This document shows positions 11,195-22,586 of a stretch of DNA of 64,000 bases, piece after piece. Numbering within the stretch: position 1 is the first letter of the stretch; each line of letters opens with the position of its first letter. The stretch covers positions 8,652,001 to 8,716,000 of the forward strand of contig NC_056048.1 in assembly GCF_004379255.2 (NCBI RefSeq), written 5' to 3'. Below the pieces are notes generated by a model, which ran no database searches, was not told the origin of the DNA, and was given only the letters and a program-made list of their open reading frames with translations. Source of the stretch: Salvia splendens. Taxonomy: Eukaryota; Streptophyta; Magnoliopsida; Lamiales; Lamiaceae. The translations under genes were made by a program, and so were the position numbers.

Positions 11195-11424
11195 AACCTA
11201 AGAATATTTTTTTAAAGAGTTTAGTTCTTTCAAATTGTAATACTTCTATAAAGGGGATATCGTCAGCGTAGGCCATCCGAGACACGATTCTATCCAATAA
11301 CATAAATACATATTTCACATAATCTAAGTATTAGTAACCAACGTACGTAAGGTATATGATTACGAAAATCTATACTTACTTAACATATCAAAGTAGCGCA
11401 TAATCAATCACGTTAATGTTATTC

Positions 11425-11860
11425 ACATAGTAACTTATTTTGAATGCATTAATTCTCTATTGTATTGCCGTTTTTAATTTCATACAGATTATAACTACCA
11501 TATTATGTCTTGGATCTTCCATTTTACTTACACTATGTTTTGTAGATTATATATGAATACCTTATTTTAAATGTATAAATTCCCAACTGTATTGTCGTTC
11601 TTAATTTCGTACAGATTATACCTCAGAGATTTCATTATTACGCATTCGATATTGCATTTTACTCATAGGATTTTTGCATATTACTTATGAACAACTTATT
11701 TTGAATGTGTTAATTCCTCATCGTATTGCCGTTTTCAATTTCGTATAAACTATAACCCCAAGACTAAATCTGTAATGCTTTGGATATTGAATTATACTCA
11801 TACACTATTTGCATATTTTACATGAATAACTTATTTTAAATGGGATACATGTTGATGCAA
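11425..11860. repeat. Tandem array, ~130-bp unit, about 3.3 copies
   Basis: Landmark TAACTTATTTTGAATG recurs at 11431, 11558, 11692 and 11827 (spacing 127, 134, 135). Units also share TGTATTGCCGTT, AATTTCGTACA and GATTATAAC. The same array, in the same order and ending with AAATGGGATACATGT, occurs at 56190-56615. Confidence 0.85.
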
Positions 11861-12119
11861 GGTACTTGTATCCAACGTCGGAATAAACGAGATGATTACT
11901 CCGTTGATGAGAGCGACGATAAAGAACAAGAAGATTGGAGGCATGAGGCCGCTTGCAGTGAACTTATTTTAAAAGTAATTGACTGACTGATTCTAAATGA
12001 TTTTGGATCCATCATAAAATCTAAAATATAAAAGATTAATCTATTTCTGTATAAGTATAAAAGACTGTAAAAAAGAAAATCTTGAACAATACTATCTCAT
12101 TCTCATATGCTAAATAATA
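11861..12119. other. Intergenic DNA next to the tandem array
   Basis: A less AT-rich patch at 11860-11965 (CAACGTCGGAATAAACGAG) could be part of the unit that carries the array; no coding assignment. Confidence 0.35.
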
Positions 12120-12350
12120 CTCTCTCAGTCTCATAAAAATATAGTAGTACATTTTTGGATGGCACAAGTTTGAATGCACAATTGGTAAAATAGAAAAAAG
12201 ATAGCTAGAAAGAAAAATGGATTGGAGTTATTAGTAAAAAATGATGCCCACCTCATTAGAGGAAAAAAAAGTCATTAAAATTAGAAGTTGATTGTTTTTA
12301 ATGGACGGACCAAAATGAAAAGAATGTCTATTTTTATGGGACGAATGAAG
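12120..12350. mobile_element. Degenerate Stowaway-like MITE
   Basis: Left CTCTCTCAGTCTCATAAAAA, right TTATGGGACGAATGAAG, TA flanks; internal ATTGGTAAAATAGA and ACCTCATTAGAG motifs match the elements at 37257 and 61242. Confidence 0.75.
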
Positions 12351-13080
12351 TAGAATTGTTGATGCATAAGAAGATCTAAAGCATAGAGTTAGTATAAGGC
12401 TCCAATGATTGTCTCATTATTTATATAGTTAGTTTGGCTATTTTACTATCAAGTCGATAGTTAGTTTTAAATTTTATTTTTTTTAATTAGGAAGTTTAAA
12501 ATCAAATCAGTAGGTGGTTGGGGGGTAAAGTAATTGACTTGTAAAACCTTACTTCACTGGAATATTTTCATGTTGTATCTTTATGTTTTTTATAATGAGT
12601 TGAATTAAGCATGCAAGACATGCAAATACGTGAAATGTGTGTTCCCTAATAAATAATCAAAAAGAGTTTCTGGAATTGTGGGCGAGATTTTGTATATGAT
12701 TTCACACCAATATAGACCATTTCAATTTACACTTTTCGTCAAGTCTAGAAATATTGCAATGATTAAATGTACCCAGTTTATTTTTTAATAATTATAGTTG
12801 AGGGTTTGACATTTCTTGGATATGTACAACTTGTTAACGAATTTCAATGGAACCTTCGACCTTTGTCGGTGATGAGCTCTGACTTATGGTAGACAAGGTT
12901 ATATGGTGGCCCAATGAAAACCATAAGATAAATGATTAGTATTAAATTTGATTTAATATCAAATTGCGGAATTGCTAAATTATTTACGAGGTACATGATT
13001 TAAATAATATGAGATTCTGATATCCTGCTTTGAGGACAATTTCTTTTGTGAGGGAACACTTAATACTGTATAAGTACAAA
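12351..13080. other. Intergenic DNA
   Basis: AT-rich; no reading frame, RNA or repeat boundary that I can support. Confidence 0.4.
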
Positions 13081-13890
13081 CTTTCAAGAATGGATGCATG
13101 TGGTATTAGGGATGATCGGTGTGTTCTTTGAAAGGTGGAGCCAGAGAAAATGAAGCACGTTAGTTGCAGGTCGAGCAGTTTGTGGTATCACTGTTGCAAG
13201 CGATGAAATATTGATGAGTCTTCACATATAACCGGTGGTATGCTTCATAGCATAGAAAGGGTCTCCAGTCCGAAAGTTAGATAAGAAGCTTTGGAGAGCG
13301 ATGTTCTATTTGATTATATCGACCATTTGGGACATAAGGAATAAAATACCTTTCAAGAGTGTCAACCCAATTGAGAGTTCGAGAAGAAAATGCTTATTCT
13401 GGAGACTTAGTACTTGGATTCGAGGTTGGCGCCCAAAATTCCCCTGTTCATCAGAACAAATGAATGATGAATGAAATGAATTTAGAGCTTTGAGAGAACC
13501 TAAGAATCAACAAAGAGACAAGAGCCTCTGATGGGAGTCGGAAAGCCAAAGCAGAATTCAAGATTTTGATTTAGAGGAATGCAGGGCTGGCCTCATCTTT
13601 TTGTTTGACCTTGCTTTTGTGTCTCCTTGTTTCTTGACTGTTGGAGATTTTTTGGGTGGCTTTAGCCTTGGGTGTCTATCTTGGATGGTGTGCTATCTCT
13701 GCTAGTTTTACCTTTTTATCTTGTTGGGCTAGGGCCGAATGTCTCTGTGTTAGCGGTTTTGGGTAGGTTTGGTTAGTTTTTTTGTTTTGGTTGTGTTGTT
13801 GTGTTTTTTGTTGGATATTTGGTTGTCGAACTGTAGCTCGTCACAGATGCAGGCTTAAGCATGTATTTATCGCATAAAAAGAAAGATATC
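13081..13890 (+). pseudogene. L1-type LINE 3' fragment (end of ORF2 plus 3' UTR)
   Basis: Around 13285-13450 the translation KLWRAMFYLIISTIWDIRN, then a CLFWRLSTWIRGW-like piece, matches the C-terminal region of plant L1 ORF2. It is followed by a long G/T-rich 3' UTR-like tract (13590-13840) and an ATCGCATAAAAAGAAAG end. Frame breaks make it a relic. Boundaries approximate. Confidence 0.68.
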
Positions 13891-13925
13891 GTGTATCCAT
13901 ATTCTCGATGTAGTTTGAAAATTAT

Positions 13926-14292
13926 GACTTTGGAATTTTTAGTGACTAAGCCCTTAGATTTTTTTTTAGTTTAAAAACTTTCTTAGACTCTTATTTGTAT
14001 GATAGAATGGAATACGGAAGTATGAGAATGGAATAATGATATCAAGGTTGTTTATTTGTATGATAGAATGGAATACGGAAGTATGAGAATGGAATAATGA
14101 TATCAAGGTTGTTTACTTTTCAATTAGCAATACTTGCAAAAATTATTTGGATACGTATATGACTCTGGATTTTTAGTGACTAAGCCCTTAGATTTTTTTT
14201 AGTTTAAAAACGTTCTTAGACTCTTGTTGGTATGATAGAATGGAATAAGGAAGTATGAGAATAGAATAATGATATCAAGGTTGTTTACTTTT
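13926..14292. repeat. Local segmental duplication; second copy interrupted by the copia element
   Basis: A block starting GACTTTGGAATTTTTAGTG at 13926 is repeated from 14161 (GACTCTGGATTTTTAGTG). Inside the first copy a perfect-looking 61-bp unit is doubled (13994-14054, 14055-14115). The first copy runs through GTTTACTTTTCAATTAGC without interruption; in the second copy the retrotransposon sits exactly there and the remainder resumes at 19236. Confidence 0.88.
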
Positions 14293-14817
14293 TGTTGGAA
14301 ATACTGCAGTCTTTACACGGGCAAACTCTTGCTATCACAAAAGAACAACAAACTAGAAGGTAAATAAAACAAAGTAAATACAATAAAAAGAACAAGATGC
14401 AAACTATAGTCTTCTTCAAGTCGAGTCGAGGTATCCCTCTCTCCACAAGACGAGATACGCCCCGGCTAGTGCTCACGGATTGGCGCAACGTCCCCAAAGA
14501 TGAAACGACTTTCCTCCTACCGAGTTGAAGCGCCTCAAACTCGTAGGCACCGACGAACTTGAATTGGAGGCGAGAACCGAGCAATGCAATGCTCCTAATG
14601 TGAACTAGAATGCTAGAGCTAGAGAGAAGAGAGAATGATTTGTTCGTGTTGTTTCCTCTCTACAACTCTATGCCTTATATAGGCACAAAAGAGGACATGG
14701 AAGGTCTTGATAATAATTCACCATTAAGCAAACCATTATGCAAAAGGTGGTTACAAGAGATGTAAAGCCAAAGGATTGGCCACATCAAAAGTTTCCTCAT
14801 GTTACACGTTTCTTACA
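14293..14817 (-). repeat. 3' LTR of the gag-less copia element
   Basis: Begins TGTTGGAAATACTGCAG (plus strand), ends CGTTTCTTACA. Carries the minus-strand TATA motif CCTATATAAGGC near 14671-14682. Differs from the 5' LTR at only a small number of positions, so the insertion is fairly recent. Confidence 0.93.
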
Positions 14818-15397
14818 ATCTCTCACATTGGTTAGAGCACTGCAAGCTCAAACCAACACCAAACGTGTATGCATGCATGTAGACTCTTTTGCTCAGTTCT
14901 CGAGAAATGATACTGCATTTGGAGAGGTAACTTGTGATTTTGAACCTTCCATAGTCAACACTATCGGACATACCAGCGGGCTAGTGGACGCGATGCCTTG
15001 AACTATTCCTCCTTGGTGTATGCCTATTCAATAGCATCAACACAATATTGTCTCAACTCCATCAGTTCTCACGTTTGTGTCCATTTCGGCCTTGGAACAC
15101 CTCTTTGGAATTCATAAGTGACACACACATGAAGCGGCCCCACTTCTCACTTATATAGGTGATTCTTTCATGAGTATCCTTCCATACTCTATTTCCTTGA
15201 GATTTTAAGAATCATTAAAAGTCAAAAGACTTAACCTCTTACCACGTGCAGGTTACAACACTCAATGCTTTCTAAAGAATGAGCGAAGATTAAAATCTTC
15301 TGAGCGTTACAGCAAGATTTGTATAGCTTCGTTTTCCCATTGAACCAATCCCATGGGATCTCCAATCGTATGGTTTGGTTACCACTATATTCATCTT

Positions 15398-18300
15398 TTA
15401 AGATGTGGTTTTCAATCTCATTCCTTTTAGCAATTTATGCATTTGATCACGGTTTAAACCTTTTGTTAATGGATCCGCTAAGTTATCCACTGACCTTACA
15501 TAGTCAACTGTGATGACAACACTTGTGATCAATTGCCTGACGGTATTATGTCGCCGACGAATATGTCGAGACTTACCATTGTATAAGCCACTATGTGCTC
15601 TCCCTATAGCTGCTTGGCTATCACAGTGTATCACTACTGTCGGCACTGGCTTCTTCCAACATGGAATATCTTCTAGGAAGTTTCTAAGCCACTCGGCTTC
15701 TTCCCCTGCTTTATCCAATGTGATAAACTCAGATTCCATGGTGGAACGAGCAATACACGTATGTTTCGTTTATTTTCACGAGACAGCACCACCCCCCACA
15801 GTGAACACATACCCACTTGTCGAAAATGAGTCTTTTGAATCAGAGATCCAATTTGCATCACAGTACCCTTCAAGTACTTTGGGATATCTTGTGTAATGCA
15901 GCCCAAATTTAATAGTATACTTCAAGTATCTCAAAACTCTACACAGAGCTTTCCAATGTTCCTTGCTTGGATTGCTCGTAAATCGGCTCAACTTGTTTAT
16001 AAGACAAGCAAGATCAGGTCGAGTACAGTTTGTGATAAACATCAAACTTCCAATGACCTTTGCATACTCTTCTTGAGCAACAGAATCACCAATATTCTTG
16101 CTCAGATGGACATTGAGCTCCAAAGGAGTCTTTGCTGGCTTACAATCAAACGTGTTGAATTTCTTAAGCATTTTCTCAACATAATGAGATTGCGTTAAGG
16201 GAATTCCCTCATTAGTCCTCAATATTTTGATTCCGAGAATCACATCAGCTAGACCCATATCTTTCATATCGAAATTTATTTTCAACATGTTTTTTATCTC
16301 GTTAATAATGACACTATTGCTGCTCATTATCAACATATCATCAACATACAGACACACAATAACAAACCCGTTATTTGTGTTCTTAATGTAAACACACTTA
16401 TCACACTCATTAATAGTGAATCCATTTGCCAACATCACGTTGTCAAATTTCAAATGTCATTGTAACGGTGCTTGCTTCAACCCATATAATGACTTTACCA
16501 GTTTGCATACTTTTCGCTCTTTCCCAGGCACAACAAACCCTTCGGGTTGTTCCATATTTATTTCTTCTTCTAGATCACCATTCAGAAACGCAATTTTCAC
16601 ATCCATTTGGTGAATCTCAAGATTGTGCAAAGCAGCAATCGCAAGAAGCACCCGAATGGAAGTGATTCTCGTAACAGGTGAATAGGTATCAAAAAAGTCA
16701 TACCCTTCTTTCTGCTTAAAGCCTTGGACAACTAGGTGAGCTTTGTACTTATCTATAGTACCATCGGACTTATATTTCCTTTTCAGAATCCACTTGCACC
16801 CTAAAGCCTTACAGCCTTCAGGCAAGTCTACTAACACCCAAGTGTTATTTCTCATTATGGATTCAATTTCACTGTTGATAGCATCTTGCCACCACGCTGC
16901 GTCTGGGCCAGACAAAGCTTCCTCCAATGACTTTGGTTCACCATCCAACTTGAAAGTTATGAAGTCTGGACCAAAAGTCTTAGCAATTTTAACTCTTTTA
17001 CCACGTCTTGGTTCTATATCCTTAGGACTTGACCTCATCCTTTTTGGAGGATTAGAACTAGTGGATTCATCCATCATTCTTTTACTAGAACGATCCTCAT
17101 GTTTCTTGCAAGGGTACACATTCTCAAAGAATATAGCATTTCTTGACTCAATTGTTGTTCCTTCAGCTACGCCAGACACAGCTGACCTATGGACTAGGAA
17201 ACGATATGCACTACTATTAAGTGCATGGCCAATAAAGATGCAATCGACTGTTTTAGGGCCTATTGCAACTTGTTTCGGAGGAGGCACTTCTACCTTCGCT
17301 AAATACCCCCACACTTTGAGGTATGTATATGAAGGTTTATTTCCCTTCCACAATTCATAAGGAGTCACATCCCTATTTTTTAGTGAAATTTTGTTCAGGA
17401 TATGATTCGCTGTTAACACAGCCTCCCCCCACATGTTCTGGGATAAACCAGAATTAATCAACAGAGCATTCATCATCTCTTTAAGTGTTCAATTTTTTCG
17501 TTCAGCAACTTCATTTGACTGGGGAGAATATGGAGCCGTTGTTTGGTGAATTATACCACTTGCATGACATAATTCTGCAAACGGAGCTACATACTCACCA
17601 CCTCTATCACTTCGAACACACTGAATTCGACGATTAAGTTGATTTTCGGCTTCATTTTTGAAGTCTTTAAACGCTTCAATTGCCTCATCTTTACTTCTTC
17701 ATAAGTAAAGGTAACAATACTTTGTGCAATCATCTATAAATGTGATGAAGTACTTTTTACCAACTCTAGTTTGCACAAATTTTAAATCACATACGTTTGT
17801 ATGAATTAATTCTAGAGGTTTTGTGCTGCTCCGTTCTACCAAGCGAAACGATAGCTTGGTTATTTTTGCTTCAACACAGACTTCACATTTCTTTTGTGAG
17901 TTAAACTCGTGAACTTTAGTAAATCAAGATTCACTAATCTTTTTATAGCATTTAGATTTACATGTCCCAATCTATTATGCCATAAATCAGAGCTTTCAAG
18001 CAAATAAGAGGATGTGTCATCTTCCTTATTGCTTATTCCTTTTCCACGGTGAATGACCGTAACATTCAGCTCAAAAAGCTCATTCACTAGGTGACCTTCA
18101 CCTATGAACTTTTCATACTTGGTCAATATAATCAAATTCTAGTGAAAATCCATGATTTACTATAAGTGAGCCTAACACCAAATTATTTCGGATTTCTTGG
18201 ACATGCAGCACATCCTTAAGGGTAAGAACCTTTCCTGATCCTAATTTTAGGAACACATTACCCATACCAACCACCTTAGAAGAGACTTGGTTTCCCATGC

Positions 18301-18475
18301 ATACTTTTCTACCTCCAACAGATTTGTAAGTAGAAAAAACGCTTCTCTCGGAGCACACATGACATGTGGAACCTGTATCAACAAACCATTCATTTGGATT
18401 GTTACCATGGTTCACGTCGGAGACCATTGCGACCACCTCGTGATCTTTGTTGTTTATAACAACACGTTCAAATAA
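15398..18475 (-). pseudogene. Copia pol: protease, integrase, RT, RNase H (broken)
   Basis: Read from the minus strand. Protease at ~18440-18130 with [15 protein letters not shown]-pre-integrase at ~18040-17900 with [10 protein letters not shown]. Integrase core at ~17860-17480 is disrupted by stops and frame changes. The integrase C-terminal part and RT fill 17476-16457 ([37 protein letters not shown]). RT continues in a second frame at 16453-15776 with the catalytic YVDDM and the [19 protein letters not shown] RNase H start. RNase H ends at 15739-15398 with ESEFITLDKAG and VDNLADPLTKGL. At least three frame breaks separate these pieces, so no full polyprotein can be made. Lineage resembles Tnt1-like copia. 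Confidence 0.92.
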
Positions 18476-18705
18476 TTTGCACAATATTGTCTCCATTAAT
18501 AAGTACACAATTATATTGAACCATATGTGCATTGGTATATTCAATAACCTATACATCTCAATTACTACTACCAAGTCTAAATTGGTCTTGCTTGTCAGAT
18601 GACAAACGATAAACACCATTCTCAAGAGAATAGATCTCAAGGAATTAACCACTCCATAGCGCATCGACATGATTTTAGCATGAGTACAATATCTCGTCTT
18701 ACGAT

Positions 18706-19230
18706 TGTTTGAAATATTGCAGCCTTTATACGGGTAAACTCTTGCTATCACAAAAGAACAACAAACTAGAAGGTAAATAAAACAAAGTAAATATAATAAA
18801 AAGAACAAGATACAAACTATAGTCTTCTTCAAGTCGAGTCGAGGTATCCCTCTCTCCGCAAGACGAGATACGCCCCGGCTAGTGCTCACGGATTGGCGCA
18901 ACGTCCCCAAAGATGAAACGACTTTCTTCCTACCGAGTTGAAGCGCCTCAAACTCGTAGGCACCGACGAACTTGAATTGGAGGCGAGAACCGAGAAATGC
19001 AATGCTCCTAATGTGAACTAGAATGCTAGAGCTAGAGAGAAGAGAGAATGATTTGTTAATGTTGTTTCCTCTCTACAACTCTATGCCTTATATAGGCATA
19101 AAAGAGGACATGGAAGGTCTTGATAATAATTCACCATTAAGCAAACCGTTATGCAAAAGGTGATTACAAGAGATGTAAAGCTAAAGGATTGGCCACATCA
19201 AAAGTTTCCTCATGTTACACGTTTCTTACA
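18706..19230 (-). repeat. 5' LTR of the gag-less copia element
   Basis: Same length and termini as the 3' LTR, TATA motif at about 19087-19096 (minus strand). The reading frame visible across the LTR-internal junction (down to 18113) is created by the gag deletion, not a genuine gene. Confidence 0.92.
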
Positions 19231-19356
19231 CTTTTCAATTAGCAATACTTGCAAAAATTATTTAGATACGTAGTACACAAAGTATCTGAATTTTAAAGGT
19301 GCTAATGAGACTCAAGATATAAAATTTATTTCAAATATGAGATTTTAATGATAATT

Positions 19357-19500
19357 CACTACAAAAATTACGGGCTTTAGCTAAAAACACTTACCGAGTA
19401 CTACCATGACTCGATAATTATCGAGTAATGTTCCGACACTTCACTTAGCAAAGAAAAATTTACCAAGCAGTTGCGAGTAACGGTGAAGTAGCACATCAGA
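19357..19500. mobile_element. CACTA-type transposon terminus fragment
   Basis: CACTACAAAAATTACGGGCT starts at 19357, the classical plant CACTA end, followed by ACTCGATAATTATCGAGTAA-type subterminal repeats. No matching opposite end was found in the window. Confidence 0.55.
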
Positions 19501-19625
19501 TGAAGCTTGACAAGCTTTATAGGCTTGATGAGTTTCTCTTTAAGGAGAATACTATGTGTATACCTTCTTGCTCATTGAGAGATTCTCCTTTTAGAGAGTT
19601 ACATCTATGAGGATTTATGGAGAAC

Positions 19626-21060
19626 TGATAAACTCGTATTTTAACTGTTTTATTGGGCGTTAAACGTGGTGATAATTGGTTTTTAAATGCATATTACTTG
19701 AGTTTACGTTCATATTTCACTATAAAGGTGCTTTGATGAGTTTATCAAGTGTTTGAAGTTAAAATAGGTAAAAAAAGGGTCAAAATGAGCCTAGCCGTGA
19801 CTAGGGTCTGCTTCAAACGTTATTATGCCTATCAATATGGGGTCCGAATCCTATTTTGAGAGTACCATTGTCTTCATCATCGAAAGAGCTTCGCGTGGGT
19901 ACCTCACACGCCCCAATCGGAGTTCGGATGAGAGAGATATGGCCGATCTACGAAAGCCGCGCGGACTGCCGGGAGCTACCCGGCCGGGTGAATTTTATGT
20001 GCAATAATTCCACCCGGCCGGGTGGCCAATTTTGTTCATAAAGAGTCCAGAGACTTCTACCCGACCGGGTGGATTTTATGTGCAATAATTCCACCCGGCC
20101 GGGTCCGTCTGACTGACGTTTTTTAGCCCAGATGCGATTTTTCTGAAGGGAAAAATAAGAGAGAGAAGCTAGGGAAACGAAAAAGCATTCTCTACCAGCC
20201 GCAAAACACACGTTCCTTCTCTCTGAAGAACTCTTGGAAGAAGATTGAAGATTCAAGCTTCGATTCCTCCGCCAATTGTAATTCGTATCATGGTTTCTCT
20301 TGTTTTTCTTAGTTTTTGTCTGATTTCCGCCATGAACATGAGTAACTAAACCCTTTATGTGGAATTCTTGGTGAAGATGCATTGATTCATAGTTTTAATC
20401 CAATTAAGTTCGTTTTTATCTTGCTCTTGTAATTGTTTGAATTATTCTTGTGCTTTTTCCTATCAATTGCTTGATCACCAATTGGGAGTGTTAGGATTTC
20501 TTAGAGTAATCGGGAGATGAATTAATTAATCTTGAAAGAAGAATAATTCACACCTTAATTCAATAAAACTTGGGTTATGAGTGGGATCTTTAATCTAATC
20601 AAACCTTTGGGAGTTAGGTCTAAGATTTAGAAGGGGACTTCACTTATTACACCTAATCTACAGATTTCTCACCTCGGGAGGGGGTTTAATCTACATTTGT
20701 GATTGATTCAACAATTCTAGAGACTTTAAATGGTAAATTGGTTTTAATTGGGTTAGGCTATGAGTTGTGCATCGGATCCTTGAATTCTGCATATTTCTCC
20801 ATCATCTTACACAACTTGCTTCCTTGCTTTCTTGTTTAAGTGTTCTATTTTAATCCTTGCATTTACATGTTTTCATTAGTTGTTAGTTTCAAAACCAAAA
20901 TTCCTGATTGTCTGGATAGTAGTTGAAGTTTGTTCGTGGTACTTAGGTTTACACTTAATTGTCTCTGTGGGATACGATATACTCTTGCTTGCTATTTGCT
21001 ACGATAACCCCGTACACTTGCGGGTATTATTTGGGTAAAATAAATTTGAGTCAAGAACTT
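19626..21060 (+). repeat. Ty3/gypsy (Tat/Athila-like) LTR
   Basis: Starts TGATAAACTCGTATTTTAAC and ends with ACACTTGCGGGTATTATTTG followed by AAATAAATTTGAGTCA, a word pattern typical of large plant gypsy LTRs. Four CCCGGCCGGG-type palindromes lie at 19978, 20012, 20059 (one mismatch) and 20093, arranged as two ~81-bp repeats. No primer-binding site follows; downstream sequence jumps to an integrase fragment, so the element is heavily deleted. Confidence 0.72.
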
Positions 21061-21169
21061 TGGGGTGACAAAAACTTATGACATCTTGAGTGAGTATTGA
21101 TCTTGTGTTAAATGTAGGCAAGATAAGTTTTGAAGTAACAACTTTGGTCTTTATATATCCCTGCCCACA

Positions 21170-21400
21170 CATATTTATCCTTGGATATGTTTGTTAATGG
21201 ATTTTGTACTAGGTCTACCTCCTTCACATAACAAAAATGATAGCATTTTTGTTGTGGTAGATAGATTCTCCTCGATGACGCACTTTATTCCATGTCGGAA
21301 GATTAGTGACGCCATGCACATAGCCGATCGTTTCTTTAGGGAAATCAAGAGGCTACATGGGTTGCCTCGTACTAAAGTAAACGATAGGGGACGTAAAGTT
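21170..21400 (+). pseudogene. Ty3/gypsy integrase core fragment
   Basis: Reads MDFVLGLPPSHNKNDSIFVV then DRFSSMTHFIPCRK and HIADRFFREIKRLHGLPRT, the start of the gypsy integrase catalytic core with its first Asp region. It stops soon after, at a degenerate NDRGRK-like segment. Only about 70 residues remain; gag, protease, RT and the rest of integrase are absent nearby. Confidence 0.88.
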
Positions 21401-22073
21401 CCTTGAAATCAGATTTGTTGAACTTCTCCACGACATTCCCGGTCCCCATCATGAGTCTCTCCAACCCTAGGCTCTTGATACTAATTGTTTGGGAAATAAA
21501 TACATGTAATCATAAATTTAAAAGAGATGAACATAATAAATTACACACTTTGATACAATGCGTATCTGCGTCTGGAGACAACGTCAAGCTAGAGACTTTC
21601 ACTATAATTTTCGGATTCAATTTATAATGAGAAACTAACTATATATAGGCAACATAAATAACTATTCCCCATCTGTCCCATAAAAATATGAACATTTGAG
21701 ATGACACTTGATGCACAGATGAAAAAGTAAGAGAGATAGAAAAAAATGTAATTATACTATTGTTAGTGGAGAACGAGACTCGCCTTATTAGTGAGAAAGA
21801 AGTTACCAAAAATAGAAGGGCTTATTTTGATGGGACTGTCCAAAAAGAAATATTTTTATATTTTTATAAGAAGGATAATTCTTAAAACAAATTATAGATA
21901 TTATAAGAAATATATTGACCAGATTTATTTATTTTCAAACTAAAGGTATGTCGAATTGTTATCGTTTGCCACATGAGTTAATTACATCCTGATTTCAAAA
22001 TCTTAAATCTGATATTGGAATTTCAGTTTTGCATTAAACTGGTGTTAATAAATATATTTAGAGGGTGCTGTTA
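21401..22073. other. Intergenic DNA with a degenerate MITE
   Basis: About 21665-21880 (CCCCATCTGTCCCATAAAAA ... ATTTTGATGGGACTGTCCAA) is a decayed Stowaway-like element. Otherwise AT-rich without genes. Confidence 0.5.
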
Positions 22074-22586
22074 GATTGTGATTTTTTAGCTTAATTGAGA
22101 ATTGAGATACATTTTTAGTCATTCATCCACGACATTTTCGAAATGTCAACTGCAAGTAGATTATGTCAACTCGGAGGTATTATCGTCAATAGTTTGCACA
22201 TCAAATGTCAATAGCCTACACATGTAGTTGACATTATATGTGTGCAGTTGACATGAATTATATATGTATTTGACATTATATGTATGTAGTTGACATGAAT
22301 TGTATATGTAGTTGACATTATATATATGTAATTGACATGAATTGTATATGTAGTTGACAAAAAAATAAAAAAAATTCTAAATTTTTTTTAAATTTTTTTA
22401 TAAAAAAAAATAAAATTAAAAAAAGTATTTATTGAATAAAATGTACCATGAAATTACCATTCTGCCATTTCATAATTAATTAATCTAAAAATATTTTCCA
22501 TGTACCAAATTCTGGACCACTCATTTAATAAAAATGAGTAGCTAATAATGCATGTGAATTCTCGATTAGGCTAAAAAATCTCAAAA
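22074..22586. mobile_element. Inverted-repeat element with internal GTTGACAT minisatellite
   Basis: Ends GATTTTTTAGCTTAATTGAG and (inverse) TCGATTAGGCTAAAAAATC form an imperfect terminal repeat of about 26 bp. Between them, 22195-22365 has repeated units TGTAGTTGACATTATATGT / AGTTGACATGAATTGTATA with ~40-bp periodicity. No coding sequence. Superfamily not assignable because a target duplication is not clear. Confidence 0.55.

Larger units (their letters stand above)
14293..19230 (-). mobile_element. Ty1/copia LTR retrotransposon, gag-deleted
   Basis: Two 525-bp LTRs (14293-14817 and 18706-19230), both TG...CA, enclose a minus-strand pol region. The 5-bp target duplication CTTTT lies at 14288-14292 and 19231-19235. 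A polypurine-like TGTGAGAGAT tract abuts the 3' LTR at 14818. No tRNA primer-binding site is seen next to the 5' LTR, and gag with its zinc knuckle is missing: sequence passes almost straight from the LTR to the protease. The element is therefore defective and would need trans help. Confidence 0.93.

Noticed and set aside
16743..17360. Plus-strand frame across copia pol
   Set aside because: Antisense of integrase/RT coding sequence.
18113..18910. 265-residue membrane-like protein
   Set aside because: Frame crosses from LTR into copia protease; hydrophobic part is LTR DNA.
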